Below are positions 32,970 through 43,700 of a DNA stretch of 64,000 nt, in pieces. Every line of letters starts with the position of its first letter. Within the stretch, counting starts at the first letter, position 1. The translations under genes were made by a program, and so were the position numbers. The notes under the pieces were generated by a model. That model worked only from the letters and a program-made list of their open reading frames with translations, had not been told where the DNA came from and did no database searches. This DNA is from Sporosarcina pasteurii (lineage in GTDB: Bacteria > Bacillota > Bacilli > Bacillales_A > Planococcaceae). The DNA is taken from contig NZ_CP160452.1 in assembly GCF_041295575.1 (NCBI RefSeq), forward strand, positions 558,001 through 622,000, given 5' to 3'.

Positions 32970-34700
32970 ATGAATTGGGAAACGAGTTATGCGAAATGGA
33001 CCAGTTATACAGATTTGGATGAGGAATTGGCAGGTCAATTACACGAATTAAAAAATCAACCAATGCAATTGGAAGATTGCTTTTATAAAAACCTTGAATT
33101 TGGGACTGGCGGTATGCGTGGTGTGCTTGGACCTGGGACAAATCGTATGAACATCTACATGATTCGTAAAACGGCTGAAGGATTGGCGCGTTATATTGAA
33201 CATCACGGCGAGGAAGCAAAAGTACGCGGTGTGGTGATTGCTTATGATTCGCGTTTTAAATCACCGGAATTTGCGATGGAAACTGCAAAAACACTTGGAA
33301 ATCATGGTATTCAGACTTATGTATTTGATTCCTTAAGAACTACACCGGAACTATCCTTTGCAGTGAGGTATTTGCATGCATTCAGTGGCGTTGTCATTAC
33401 GGCAAGTCATAATCCACCGGAGTATAACGGTTTTAAAGTTTATGGGCCAGATGGTGGGCAGCTTTCTTCAGAGGCAGCTGAACAAATTATCGCAAAAGTA
33501 AACAGTGTAGAAGATGAATTAGCGGTAGCAGTTGGCACAGAGGAAGGATTAAAAGCTGCTGGATTACTAACGATAATTGGCGAAACTGTTGATCAAGCTT
33601 ATTTAAAGCAATTAGAAACAATTGTTGTCAATCAAGATGTAATTGATGAGGTCGCTGATGATTTTAGAATTGTTTACACGCCGTTACATGGAACAGGAAA
33701 TATGCCTGTACGTAAGGGGCTAGATGCAGTTGGCTTTAAACATGTAGAAGTGGTAAAAGAGCAAGAATTGCCGGATGCCAACTTCTCAACAGTTGATTCG
33801 CCAAATCCAGAGGAAGCCGCTGCATTCTCACTCGCAATGAAGTACGGTGAGCAATCGAATGCAGACATCTTGCTCGCAACAGATCCTGATGCAGATAGGG
33901 TCGGTGTTGCTGTTAGAAATGAAGAAGGGAAATACCAAGTATTAACTGGTAATCAAACCGGCGCATTATTATTACACTACTTAATTACCCAAAAGAAAAA
34001 GCAAAACGAACTACCAGAGAACGCAACCGTTTTAAAAACAATCGTCACATCGGAAATGGGACGAGATATTGCGGCTACTCATAACTTAGAAACAATCGAC
34101 ACACTCACCGGTTTTAAATACATAAGCGAGTGGATTGAAACATTTGAACAAAAAGGAGACAGAAGCTTTTTATTCGGATACGAAGAAAGTTATGGATATC
34201 TAATCAAGGACTTTGCGCGTGATAAGGATGCGGTTCAAACATGCCTACTGATCGCAGAAGTAGCGGCTTATTATAAAACGAAGCAAATGTCGTTATATGA
34301 AGGGTTAATGGCACTTTATGAAGAATACGGTTATTATCTGGAAGATATTGAGTCATTAACGTTAAAAGGGAAAGACGGCGCGGCTAAAATCCAAGCCATT
34401 CTTAGCGAATTCCGTGCGAACCCGCCTAAGGAAATTGCTGGGCAGGCTATTGTTGTTATTGAAGATTATGACAGTAGTACGCGAGTGTACGTTGAGTCTG
34501 GCGAACAAGAGGAAATCCATTTACCTAAATCCAATGTTTTGAAGTATAAACTAGAAAACGGCGCTTGGTTCTGCTTAAGGCCTTCAGGGACGGAGCCGAA
34601 AATTAAGTTTTACTTTGGCGTGAAGGAAGAGACGTTGGAGGGAAGTAGGCAGGCGTTGGAAGAGATGATGGTTGATGTGATGGGGAGAGTTCAGAGTTAG
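32970..34700 (+). CDS. pgcA: Phosphoglucomutase (PgcA-type alpha-D-phosphohexomutase)
   Basis: 576 residues, the length of Bacillus PgcA. The phosphoserine loop is [13 protein letters not shown] (catalytic Ser in SHN), the metal loop DPDADRVG, the sugar-binding loop GYEESYGYL, and the phosphate-binding loop [12 protein letters not shown]. All are intact. It interconverts glucose 1- and 6-phosphate, supplying UDP-glucose for glycolipid anchor and wall polymers. The start ATG 32970 follows AAGAAGTGAG. A strong terminator follows, then a palindromic repeat. Confidence 0.95.
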   Translation: MNWETSYAKWTSYTDLDEELAGQLHELKNQPMQLEDCFYKNLEFGTGGMRGVLGPGTNRMNIYMIRKTAEGLARYIEHHGEEAKVRGVVIAYDSRFKSPEFAMETAKTLGNHGIQTYVFDSLRTTPELSFAVRYLHAFSGVVITASHNPPEYNGFKVYGPDGGQLSSEAAEQIIAKVNSVEDELAVAVGTEEGLKAAGLLTIIGETVDQAYLKQLETIVVNQDVIDEVADDFRIVYTPLHGTGNMPVRKGLDAVGFKHVEVVKEQELPDANFSTVDSPNPEEAAAFSLAMKYGEQSNADILLATDPDADRVGVAVRNEEGKYQVLTGNQTGALLLHYLITQKKKQNELPENATVLKTIVTSEMGRDIAATHNLETIDTLTGFKYISEWIETFEQKGDRSFLFGYEESYGYLIKDFARDKDAVQTCLLIAEVAAYYKTKQMSLYEGLMALYEEYGYYLEDIESLTLKGKDGAAKIQAILSEFRANPPKEIAGQAIVVIEDYDSSTRVYVESGEQEEIHLPKSNVLKYKLENGAWFCLRPSGTEPKIKFYFGVKEETLEGSRQALEEMMVDVMGRVQS

Positions 34701-34745
34701 TAGGTACTGGATAAGATAAAAATACATTACAATTATCTAAATGCG

Positions 34746-34778
34746 AAAGTCATCCAGAATTTTGGATGACTTTTTCGC
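34746..34778 (+). terminator. Terminator of pgcA
   Basis: AAAGTCATCCA and TGGATGACTTT form a perfect 11-bp stem around a 6-nt loop, followed by TTTTT. Confidence 0.92.
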
Positions 34779-34782
34779 TTTA

Positions 34783-34864
34783 GGTGCCAGTCACTCAAAC
34801 AAACACGAAAGTTTTAATAAACGTGTTTGTTTAAATAAACATGAATGTATGAGTGACTGGCACC
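34783..34864. repeat. GGTGCCAGTCAC palindromic repeat, copy C
   Basis: 82 bp with perfect 15-bp inverted ends. The interior shares AACAAACACGAAAGTTTT and ATAAACATGAATGTA with copies A and D. It ends one base before the stop codon of the alcohol dehydrogenase gene. Confidence 0.9.
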
Positions 34865-34865
34865 A

Positions 34866-35996
34866 TTATGCTAACGGCTCGTCTCTCCGATATTCCTCAT
34901 CAACAATCAAGATCGGCTTAATCGTCTCCCCACTATTAGAATCAGCAACAGCTTGATTAATCTCACTAAACTTATAAAACTTTAGTAATCTCTCAAACGG
35001 GAATTTACCCTCTTTATGAAACTTGATCAGCTCGGGAATTGCAAGTTGAGGGACTACATCGCCCATTAAGACCCCGGCAAGTTTTCGGTTTGCGAGTACT
35101 AAGTCTAGAAAAGTATTAAATTCTACCGAGTGTGGTGTTACCGCAACTGGAGCGCTAATGCCGCCGATTCCAAGTACTTTAATAGAAGCCTTCATAACAG
35201 CAGGAAGGCCTGTTGTATCGATCGAATAGTCTACGCCAAGTTCATCAGTGATTTCAGCGATACGTTCTGCCAAATTCTCCGTATTACTATTAATTGTATG
35301 GGTTGCACCAAGTTCTTTTGCTGTTTCCAAACGGGAGTCATGAATATCAATCGCGATAATCGTTGAGCACCCTACAATATTTGCCGTCATCAGTGCACCA
35401 AGCCCAACTGCACCTGTCCCAAATACAGCAATCGATGAACCGCTCTTTGCTTTTAAACCATTCACAACAGTCCCAAAACCAGTTAACAATCCGCAACCAA
35501 GGGGACCAATTAAACGTAAATCTTCTTCTGCATCAACTTTAATTAAGTTATTGACGTTTGTGATTGTATGCGTTGCAAAAGAACTCTGTGAAAAGAAGTT
35601 CGATACAGGTGTTCCATCTTCTTTAAAGAAAGTATAACTGCCGTCTGGACGACCACCCCCCATATTTAAAGGAGCCCAATTGTTACACGAGGAAGGATGT
35701 CCCGTTCGGCAACTCGGACACATACCGCAATAGTTGTAGGCCATGACAACTTGATCGCCCACATTGAAATCTTTCACCGCACTGCCAATCTTCTCAATAA
35801 TGCCCGCGCCTTCATGTCCAAGAACGACAGGCATCGGAAACGGGGCATCCCCAATCCGAAGCGCTTCATCTGAATGGCAAATCCCCGTTGCAACTATTCT
35901 TACAACGACTTCATCAGGCTGAAGTTCGCCAAGTGTTAGTTGTTCAAACTCATACTCTTCATTTATGCCGTTGATCACTGCTGCTAGTGTTTTCAT
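34866..35996 (-). CDS. Zn-dependent aryl/allyl-type alcohol dehydrogenase
   Basis: 376 residues. The catalytic zinc ligands are in GICHSDE and GHEGAG, the structural zinc loop is CGMCPSCRTGHPSSC (C-x2-C-x2-C-x7-C), and the NAD fold begins AVFGTGAVGLGALM. The long structural-zinc region and GCGLLTGFGTV resemble the benzyl alcohol dehydrogenase (XylB) branch of the MDR family. The substrate is uncertain. AGGAGG precedes the start at 35996. Its stop lies one base from a palindromic repeat. Confidence 0.85.
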   Translation of the reverse strand: MKTLAAVINGINEEYEFEQLTLGELQPDEVVVRIVATGICHSDEALRIGDAPFPMPVVLGHEGAGIIEKIGSAVKDFNVGDQVVMAYNYCGMCPSCRTGHPSSCNNWAPLNMGGGRPDGSYTFFKEDGTPVSNFFSQSSFATHTITNVNNLIKVDAEEDLRLIGPLGCGLLTGFGTVVNGLKAKSGSSIAVFGTGAVGLGALMTANIVGCSTIIAIDIHDSRLETAKELGATHTINSNTENLAERIAEITDELGVDYSIDTTGLPAVMKASIKVLGIGGISAPVAVTPHSVEFNTFLDLVLANRKLAGVLMGDVVPQLAIPELIKFHKEGKFPFERLLKFYKFSEINQAVADSNSGETIKPILIVDEEYRRDEPLA

Positions 35997-36188
35997 TATT
36001 TTTCCTCCTAATTAACTTGTATATTTTGTCTGATGCAGGGATTGCTCGTCCGTTTAAGCAAATTAATGTCTGCTGATTTTAATGCAACAGAAGTACTGCT
36101 TGTCTACTAGTTGGAGTGACGCTATCACTATATGTATATTTGAAAATATTATGAGGAAGTTGAGGCTTGTGTGCTCCAGATTCCTTCG

Positions 36189-36252
36189 GGTACCAGTCAC
36201 TCAAACAAACACGAAAGTTTAAAATAACGCGTTTGTTTGAGTAACTGGCACC
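36189..36252. repeat. GGTACCAGTCAC palindromic repeat, copy D
   Basis: 64 bp, with ends GGTACCAGTCACTCA and TGAGTAACTGGCACC (diverged from the consensus by one base each). The interior shares AACAAACACGAAAGTTT with copy C. It lies between the alcohol dehydrogenase start and the fru promoter. Confidence 0.85.
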
Positions 36253-36289
36253 ATTATGGTTGCTTGTGAGTGTTTTTGACTGAATGTGA

Positions 36290-36318
36290 TTGATTTTGAA
36301 TGCGTTTTCATTTAAGAT
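36290..36318 (+). promoter_or_regulatory. Promoter of the fru operon
   Basis: TTGATT (36290-36295), 17-bp spacer, TAAGAT (36313-36318), 32 bp before fruR. The spacer contains a cre-like box. Confidence 0.6.
36297..36310 (+). promoter_or_regulatory. cre-like box in the fru promoter
   Basis: TGAATGCGTTTTCA matches the cre consensus at 13 of 14 positions (T instead of A at position 5). It lies between the -35 and -10 elements, a repression position. CcpA control of fructose operons is established in Bacillus relatives. Confidence 0.6.
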
Positions 36319-36350
36319 AAAAGTAAGTTGAGTAACTAGGAGGTGCTTGG

Positions 36351-37103
36351 ATGTTAACGAATGAAAGGCAACAAGTGATACTAGATTTATTAGCGGAAAA
36401 GCAAACAATTAAAATACAAGAGATTATTGAGTTGACAAATGCTTCAGAATCAACCATTCGACGAGATTTAACTGAATTAGAGCATGAACATAAATTAGCA
36501 AGAATTCATGGCGGTGCGACGATTCGTGGACGTAAATTACATGAACCGAGCATGCTTGACAAAACAGCCAAAAACCTTCAAGAGAAAAAGCGAATTGCGG
36601 AGTTTGCGGCTTCATTGATCCAAGAAGGTGATTGTCTATTTTTGGATGCGGGCACGACGACTTTTCAAATGATTCCACACTTGCGCAATAAAAAGGTCGT
36701 TGTAGTAACTAATGGACTGACGCATGTTGAGGCGTTAATTGAGCATGGTGTGACGACTTATTTGGTGGGCGGTTATGTAAAGGGGAAAACGCGAGCGCTT
36801 GTCGGACCGCAAACGATTCAGTCATTGCAAAATTATCGTTTTGATCAATGCTTTTTGGGAGTAAATGGTTTTGACGTTACATTCGGTTACACGACACCTG
36901 ACCCAGAAGAGGCGGCTGTGAAACGCCAAGCGAGTGCATGCGCGAAACATACGTATGTTGTCACAGACCATACAAAATATGGAGAAGTCAGTTTTTCTAG
37001 CATCGATGCGTTAAGTAAAGCGACTTTAATTACAAGTAAACTTCCGGAAGAAACGCTTCGATTATTAAGAGAACACACGACTGTAGAGGTGGTGTCTACA
37101 TGA
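36351..37103 (+). CDS. fruR: FruR, DeoR-family repressor of the fructose operon
   Basis: 250 residues. The N-terminal winged helix has MLTNERQQVILDLLAEKQTI and the recognition region NASESTIRRDLTELE, followed by the DeoR effector domain with FLDAGTTTFQMI, the sugar-phosphate binding fold. It should sense fructose 1-phosphate and release the fru promoter. AGGAGG precedes ATG 36351. Its stop overlaps the fruK start by 4 bp, the standard fruR-fruK-fruA order. Confidence 0.93.
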   Translation: MLTNERQQVILDLLAEKQTIKIQEIIELTNASESTIRRDLTELEHEHKLARIHGGATIRGRKLHEPSMLDKTAKNLQEKKRIAEFAASLIQEGDCLFLDAGTTTFQMIPHLRNKKVVVVTNGLTHVEALIEHGVTTYLVGGYVKGKTRALVGPQTIQSLQNYRFDQCFLGVNGFDVTFGYTTPDPEEAAVKRQASACAKHTYVVTDHTKYGEVSFSSIDALSKATLITSKLPEETLRLLREHTTVEVVST

Positions 37104-38026
37104 TTTATACTTGCACAATTACCCCAAGTTTAGACTATACAACGTATTTATCTTCCTTTAAAACAGGGGAATTAAACCGCGCGAAAGATGTTCACTATTA
37201 TCCGGGCGGAAAAGGGATCAATGTGTCGCGCGTTTTAAAACGTTTAGATGTTGACAGTGTGGCCATTGGTTATGCGGGTGGATTTGTAGGCGATTACATC
37301 CAAGCATTTTTGCGAGATGAAGGGATTCAAACTGATTTTATTGAAACAACGGAAATCACGCGTATTAATGTGAAGATCAAAGCTGAGGAAGCTTCGGAAT
37401 TGAATGGACCGGGTCCTACGATTACTAAGGACCAACAGCAGATTTTATTCAATAAAGTGCAAGCAATGAAAGAGGAAGATTGGTTCGTTTTAGCTGGACG
37501 TTTACCAACATCGATTCCCCTGTCATTTTTCAAAGAAATTGCTGAGACTTGTGAAAGAAACGGGGTCCACTTTGTACTCGATACATCTGGTCCAGCATTG
37601 AAAACATTAATTCAGACGAAACCTTTTTTAGTGAAGCCGAATGCTGATGAGCTTGGCGAGTTATTTAATACGACGATTACAACGAAAGAGGAAGCATTTT
37701 ATTATGCGAAAAAGCTTGTCGCGCAAGGCGTTCAGCATGTTGTCGTGTCGATGGGCGGCGAAGGTGCTTTACTCGTGACAAAAAATCTCGCTCTATCAGC
37801 AAAAGCGCCGAAAGGAAAAGTTGTCAATACAGTAGGTGCGGGGGATTCGCTTGTTGCAGGGTTTATCGCGGCGTATGTTGCGTCGGAAATTGTACATGAT
37901 GCGTTCCGTTACGCAGTTGCAAGTGGAAGTGCGACGGCTTTTCAGTCGGATTTATGTGAAAAGTCAGGGGTTCTGGAATTAATTGACGAAGTGAAAATCG
38001 TGGATGAAACGGATGTGAAACTATGA
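37100..38026 (+). CDS. fruK: 1-phosphofructokinase
   Basis: 308 residues of the PfkB family. The N-terminal YTCTITPSLDYTTYL and YPGGKGINVSRVLKRL match FruK/LacC, and the C-terminal anion hole VNTVGAGDSLVAGFIA contains the catalytic Asp in GAGDS. It converts fructose 1-phosphate to fructose 1,6-bisphosphate. It overlaps both neighbours by 4 bp, indicating translational coupling. Confidence 0.95.
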   Translation: MIYTCTITPSLDYTTYLSSFKTGELNRAKDVHYYPGGKGINVSRVLKRLDVDSVAIGYAGGFVGDYIQAFLRDEGIQTDFIETTEITRINVKIKAEEASELNGPGPTITKDQQQILFNKVQAMKEEDWFVLAGRLPTSIPLSFFKEIAETCERNGVHFVLDTSGPALKTLIQTKPFLVKPNADELGELFNTTITTKEEAFYYAKKLVAQGVQHVVVSMGGEGALLVTKNLALSAKAPKGKVVNTVGAGDSLVAGFIAAYVASEIVHDAFRYAVASGSATAFQSDLCEKSGVLELIDEVKIVDETDVKL

Positions 38027-39927
38027 AAATTGTAGAACTGTTAACAGAAGAGACGATTATTTTGGATGTGGAAGCTACTAATAAACAAGCTGTTTTATCG
38101 GAGTTAATTGAACAACTGAATGACGCGGGGAAATTGGATGATAAAGAAGCTTTTATGCAAGCTATTTTAGCGCGTGAGGAGCAAAGTACGACGGGCATTG
38201 GCGATGGGATTGCGATTCCGCATGCGAAATCGGCGGCTGTAAAAGAACCGGCGATTGTATTTGGGCGTTCAGTAGAAGGGATTGACTATGCGTCGCTTGA
38301 CGGTCAACCGGCGAATTTATTTTTCATGATTGCGGCAACAGATGGTGCAAATGATGCCCATTTGGAAGCGTTGTCGAGACTTGCAACATTTTTAATGGAT
38401 GAGAAATTTAGAAATGCAGTATTCAATGCTAAAACAAAAGAAGCGGTTATTGAAGCAGTTAACGCGAAAGAAGCCGAGTTGGATGGACCGAATGAGGAAG
38501 AGATGGCACCGGAAACAGTTTCGAGAAAAATAGTAGCGGTGACAGCTTGTCCAACAGGCATTGCCCATACATTTATGGCCGCGGAGAAATTAAATGAAAC
38601 TGCAAAAGAAATGGGCGTTTCTATTAAAGTTGAGACGAACGGTTCAAGTGGTGTGAAAAATCGCCTAACGGATGCAGACATTGCAGAAGCAGATGCGATT
38701 ATCGTTGCGGCGGATACAAAAGTAGAAATGGCGCGTTTTAACGGGAAACCGGTCATTCAAATTCCTGTCGGAAAAGCGATTTATGAAACAGAGGCGATCC
38801 TCAATCGTGCGATTAAGAAAGAAGCTCCGATTTATTCGCATGACGTGTCCAAAGAGGATGCGGTACAAACAGAATCACGCAGCGGATTTTATAAGCATTT
38901 AATGAATGGTGTTTCCAATATGCTTCCATTTGTTGTTGGGGGCGGAATTTTAATTGCGCTGTCATTTTTCTGGGGAATCGAATCGGGGAATCCAGATAGT
39001 CCGGAGTACAATGCCTTTGCCGCGATGTTAGGGACAATTGGCGGTGGAAAAGCGTTCTTCCTAATGGTGCCAGTGCTTGCTGGTTTTATCGCATCGAGCA
39101 TTGCAGATCGTCCAGGATTTGCGCCGGGTATGGTTGGCGGATTAATTGCAATCACTGTGACGGGTGTTGAAGGGGCTGCCGGAGGATCTGGTTTTCTGGG
39201 CGGATTAATTGCAGGATTCTTGGCAGGATACGTAACGTTATTAGTTAAAAAGGCTTTTACTAGATTACCAGAAGCACTTGAAGGATTAAAGCCGGTGTTG
39301 TTTTTCCCAGTGTTTAGTATTGCGATTACAGGGATTGCGATGATGGTCATAAATCCGCCATTAACGAAGATTTATACAGGCATTACAGCGTTTTTGGAAG
39401 GGTTAGGCGGCACGAATGTTGTGTTAGTTGGTATTGTTTTAGGTGCAATGATGGCAATTGATATGGGGGGCCCAATTAATAAAGCGGCCTACACATTCGG
39501 AATTGCGATGCTTGATGCGCAAAACTTTACATTTATCGCAACAGTGATGGCGGCAGGAATGGTTCCGCCACTTGGTGTTGCACTTGCAACTACATTATTT
39601 AAGAAACGTTTTTCGAAGCAGGAAAGAGAAGCAGGAAAAACAGCGTATGTGCTCGGTGCATGCTTTATTACAGAGGGTGTGATTCCATTTGCAGCAGCGG
39701 ATCCAGCACGGATTATCCCAGCTTCCGTAGCGGGGGCGGCAGTAACGGGTGGATTGACGATGTTATTTGATATCGGTCTACGTGCCCCACATGGCGGAAT
39801 CTTTGTAATGGGCCTTGTTGAAGGCGGCATTGGAAAAGTTTTACTCTATGCTTTGGCGATTGTTGCCGGGGCGATTGTGACGGCGTTGTTGGTTGGGATG
39901 TTGAAGAGGGAAACAAAAGTCTACTAG
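38023..39927 (+). CDS. fruA: Fructose-specific PTS enzyme IIABC
   Basis: 634 residues combining all three PTS domains. IIA covers about residues 1-145, with the phospho-His in GDGIAIPHAKS. IIB covers about 165-265, with the phospho-Cys in VTACPTGIAHTFMAAE. IIC covers about 285-634, with about nine helices and the conserved GGPINKAAYTF. It imports fructose and yields fructose 1-phosphate for FruK. The domain order A-B-C is normal for Bacillus FruA. A palindromic terminator follows. Confidence 0.95.
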   Translation: MKIVELLTEETIILDVEATNKQAVLSELIEQLNDAGKLDDKEAFMQAILAREEQSTTGIGDGIAIPHAKSAAVKEPAIVFGRSVEGIDYASLDGQPANLFFMIAATDGANDAHLEALSRLATFLMDEKFRNAVFNAKTKEAVIEAVNAKEAELDGPNEEEMAPETVSRKIVAVTACPTGIAHTFMAAEKLNETAKEMGVSIKVETNGSSGVKNRLTDADIAEADAIIVAADTKVEMARFNGKPVIQIPVGKAIYETEAILNRAIKKEAPIYSHDVSKEDAVQTESRSGFYKHLMNGVSNMLPFVVGGGILIALSFFWGIESGNPDSPEYNAFAAMLGTIGGGKAFFLMVPVLAGFIASSIADRPGFAPGMVGGLIAITVTGVEGAAGGSGFLGGLIAGFLAGYVTLLVKKAFTRLPEALEGLKPVLFFPVFSIAITGIAMMVINPPLTKIYTGITAFLEGLGGTNVVLVGIVLGAMMAIDMGGPINKAAYTFGIAMLDAQNFTFIATVMAAGMVPPLGVALATTLFKKRFSKQEREAGKTAYVLGACFITEGVIPFAAADPARIIPASVAGAAVTGGLTMLFDIGLRAPHGGIFVMGLVEGGIGKVLLYALAIVAGAIVTALLVGMLKRETKVY

Positions 39928-39934
39928 TCTAATA

Positions 39935-39986
39935 AAGTACCAGGATTCCGACACAATTTTGAATCGTGTTGGAACCTGGTATTTTT
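39935..39986 (+). terminator. Terminator/repeat after fruA
   Basis: AGTACCAGG(A)TTCC-GACACAA pairs with TTGTGTCGGAA-type sequence in TGTTGGAACCTGGTATTTTT, giving a ~20-bp imperfect stem and a T-run. An almost identical element lies at 59255-59308, so it is a dispersed terminator-like repeat. Confidence 0.8.
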
Positions 39987-40017
39987 ATTCATACATCATT
40001 TTATTAAACGGGGTAGG

Positions 40018-40440
40018 TTAGAAAAATTCCCAATCCCCTACTTGCTTACCCTCTTGTCGTTTTTTACCAATTAAATATGCATCAATAATCAACATTGGCA
40101 TTGTGATAATCGCTGAAAGACCTACTGTAATAAAAGCTAAAATAATAGAACCGATAAAACATACAATCCCCTTTGCCACTTGTCCGTTCACAAGTTGGCC
40201 TAAACCTGCTATTAAGAATGACAATAATGCTGGAATCGCTGGATGCATCGCTTCTCCCGTGCCAGACGACTTGTTTGTCTTCTTAATACTTACGCCGCAC
40301 GACGTACACATTTCTTGAATTTCTTTAACAGGTTCTCCGCAGCCGTAGCAATATTTCTTTACAGAATACTGTCTTACGCCACACTTCGGACAGACTTCGG
40401 CTAAATCTGAAATAGCCTCAGAGCAATTCGTACAATGCAT
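40018..40440 (-). CDS. Zinc-ribbon membrane protein with TM2-like domain
   Basis: 140 residues. Two zinc-ribbon halves are visible: CTNCSEAISDLAEVCPKCG and CYGCGEPVKEIQEMCTSCG, each with two CxxC knuckles. After a Ser/Gly linker come two to three hydrophobic helices with GLGQLVNGQVAKGI, similar to the TM2 domain. The ribbon should be cytoplasmic. Proteins of this build are common in Bacillales and have no defined role. It is a single gene convergent with fruA. Confidence 0.78.
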   Translation of the reverse strand: MHCTNCSEAISDLAEVCPKCGVRQYSVKKYCYGCGEPVKEIQEMCTSCGVSIKKTNKSSGTGEAMHPAIPALLSFLIAGLGQLVNGQVAKGIVCFIGSIILAFITVGLSAIITMPMLIIDAYLIGKKRQEGKQVGDWEFF

Positions 40441-40498
40441 AGTAAACCCCCTTTGATGTCACTAATCTATGTATTTGGTGGTAGGAATATTATTATTT

Positions 40499-40513
40499 TG
40501 AGTGATTGGCACC
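40499..40513. repeat. Half of a GGTGCCAGTCAC palindrome
   Basis: TGAGTGATTGGCACC is the right end of the palindromic element with one change; no left end is seen nearby. It appears to be a degraded copy. The rest of 40441-40714 holds the promoter region of the subtilisin gene, with no other feature I can define. Confidence 0.6.
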
Positions 40514-40714
40514 GTTACCTAGTACCCCCAACCTATTCACACCTTTAATTATTTAAATATAATGGATTTAAACGACTAATGAATCATAAAATATGCTCAT
40601 ACTTTCGCACGATTTTTGATGAGTGACAAAATCCAACATTCTCCGCTATTCAACTTGTGGTAAGTTGGTATTGTCGAGCAATTCGGACAACTACTAACTT
40701 GGGGAGGAATGACA

Positions 40715-43700
40715 TTGGGGAGAGACAAATCGATCAGGTTCTTTAGTAGTTTATTAGCTTTCTTCATGGTGTTTACGCTTCTAACGCCAGGATTTGCTTC
40801 AGCAAAAACAGAAACTACGCTGAAAAAGTCATCTGTACCGAATGAAAGTATTATGCAGATGAAACAGGCGATTGTTGAGCAAGATCAATTACTGCAACAG
40901 GAGCCTAGACTACATCGTGATTTAGAAAAGGAAAAGGGGCAGCATGATGTAGAAGTCATCATTCAACTTTCGGAAGAATCGATTGCTTTATCGGAAGGGA
41001 AAAAGAAAGTGAAGGATCTTCCGTTTACTGCATCCGAACGGGCAAAAGCGCAACAAAAAGTAAATGCGCAACAAAAGCAAGTTAAGCAAGAAATGAAATT
41101 AAAGAAACTGCTTATTAAAGAAGGATATACTTTTGAAACGGTTCTAAATGGTTTTTCCGCAACCGTCAAAGCAGACGACCTTAAGAAACTGTTAGACATT
41201 AAAGGGGTAACCCTTGTCGAGCCGGTTGTGGAAGTTCATGCTTTCGAAGGCACTTCCGTAAATGAAAATGGACAAGTAAGTCCGGCAATGGATACAAGTC
41301 AATCATTCTTAGGGATTGAAAAAATTTGGAACAAAGGATTTAAAGGGGAAGGCATTAAAGTAGGGGTTCTAGATACAGGAATCGACTATCATCACCCTGA
41401 GTTTGAAGGCATCTACAAAGGGGGATGGAACTTTATTCCCCATGATTCGGGTTATGCAAAACCACGTGCTGATGACGATCCTTATGAAACAACGCCATCT
41501 GAGCGTCCAAGTGATAGGTCTGAATTTAACGCAAATGGCAGCTCGTTTTACACATCTCACGGAACGCACGTAGCGGGTACGATTGCGGCCCTTGGGAACA
41601 ATGAATACGGTATTTCGGGACTAGCACCAGCAGTTGAACTATACGCATACCGTGTACTTGGTGCTTACGGCAGTGGTACGAATGCCGGCGTCATTGCAGG
41701 AATTAATAAATCAGTAGAAGATGGAATGGACGTCATTAACTTATCTTTAGGCGGTGGAAATAACTCTTCTACGACTGCAGATACGATTGCGATTAACAAC
41801 GCGATGCTAGCAGGAACTGTAGCAATTTCCGCAACAGGAAACTCTGGTCCGAACCGCGGTACAATTGGAACGCCAGCAGCGGCGGCGCTTGGGATTGCTG
41901 TTGGAAACACAACAAATCCTGAAGCCATGTACGATGCAAATGTATCTATTACAGCAGGTGATTATACAAACATATCTAACATTAGCTTAATGGGAACTAC
42001 GTACGGCGTTGATCTTGAAAAACAACTTGCGGGAGAGTTTGAAGTCGTTGCAGTTCCAGGAGTTGGACAGCCTTCTGATTTTGAGGGGCTTGACGTAGAT
42101 GGAAAAGTAGCACTTATTTCCCGTGGAGAAATTCCATTTGTTGATAAGATTGCTGCAGCAAAAGAAGCGGGCGCTGTGGCAACGTTTATCCACAACTTCG
42201 GCGGTGGTACGGGCGCACCTGGACCATCTGATGTTTTCCTAGGGGATGATTTCGAATTTATCCCATCCTTCGATATGTCTCAAACAGAAGGGGATGCATT
42301 ACGTGAAGCACTTGCATCAAACAGAGGAACAGTTACATTTTCAGATTTTAACGTAGATTATACAACGGGCGATGAAGTAAATAATTCAAGTTCACGTGGT
42401 CCCACAACACCACATTTTGATATTAAACCTGACGTATCTGCACCAGGGACAAACATTATGTCGACCATTCCGATGTATGGAAAAGAAAATCCAGATGCAG
42501 ATTATGCTAAAGCCTTTACGCGTAAAACAGGAACGTCGATGGCAACACCACATGTTGCAGGGGTTGCAGCACTAATTTTAAATGCAAATCCAGACTGGAA
42601 TGCATTTGATGTAAAAGTCGCGCTATCTAATACAGCAAAAGTATTAGATACTGATAAATATGATGTATTCGCACAAGGACCTGGACGTGTTCAGCCATAT
42701 GAGGCGGCATTCCCGAATGCGCTTGCTTATGCGCTAGATACGGTCGTATCTGACGGCGAAGAAGTGGACAACACAAAAGGAACAGTCACATTTGGACATC
42801 TTCCTCAAGTGTCGGAAGAGGATGTTTCAGTAACGAAACAAATTCATGTGAAAAAACTATCCGGTAACGCAAGTGATTACGAGGTATCTGTAGAAGTAAC
42901 GAAAGCATTTGGCGATGCGAAAGTTACGGTTGATCAATCAACATTTACGCTAAACGGTGAACAGCTGCTAAACGTCACGCTTGATGCGCCAAAATCGGAG
43001 GCGCCAGCAGGAAGTGAACTTCTTGGGTATATTCACATTACTGACGGCGAAACGAATTTATCATTGCCATTTGCAGCTGATTTTTCACCGGTCGCGGAAG
43101 CGAAATCTGGCATCGAAAACTTCGAACTTTCGGGTTACGATGTATCCTTCCATCCAGATAGCAAAGGAGACCCAGTTCGATTATCATTCGATTTGCACAA
43201 TAATGTTTTATTCAACTACATTGAGCTATGGGATTTCTTTGATCCATCCGGCGGTTACTATGGCGATGGGTATATCGGGTATCTACATGCCGGCGATTTC
43301 TTAGCAGCTGGTAGTTATTACTTGGATATTGATGGTCAATATGCGCCTTGGGGAGGTAATGGTTTAGAAACGATTCCAGACGGTGCATACACAGTAGACT
43401 TTACTGGGCTAAATATTGACGAGCATGGAGATGAGATAATTTTTGATTGGGATGGACCGTTCTTTGTAAAGAGTACCCAATCTAAGATTGAATCAGCCGA
43501 AGCACATATTGCGGAAGAATCAACTTACGCATTTACAGGAACAGTCATTGACAACTATATCAAATACTCACGCGATGGATTTGGCTATGATGTCAATACA
43601 AAACTATCGACAACATTCGAAGCAAAAGATGCTGCAGGTAACGTCATCTCAAGCGGACCTGTGAATCTTGCACAAGATGGTTCATTCGCTTTCGACGTAA

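Noticed and set aside
28142..36252. CRISPR array from repeated GGTGCCAGTCAC sequences
   Set aside because: Copies are dispersed over kilobases between genes, have no regular spacers, and no cas genes are present.
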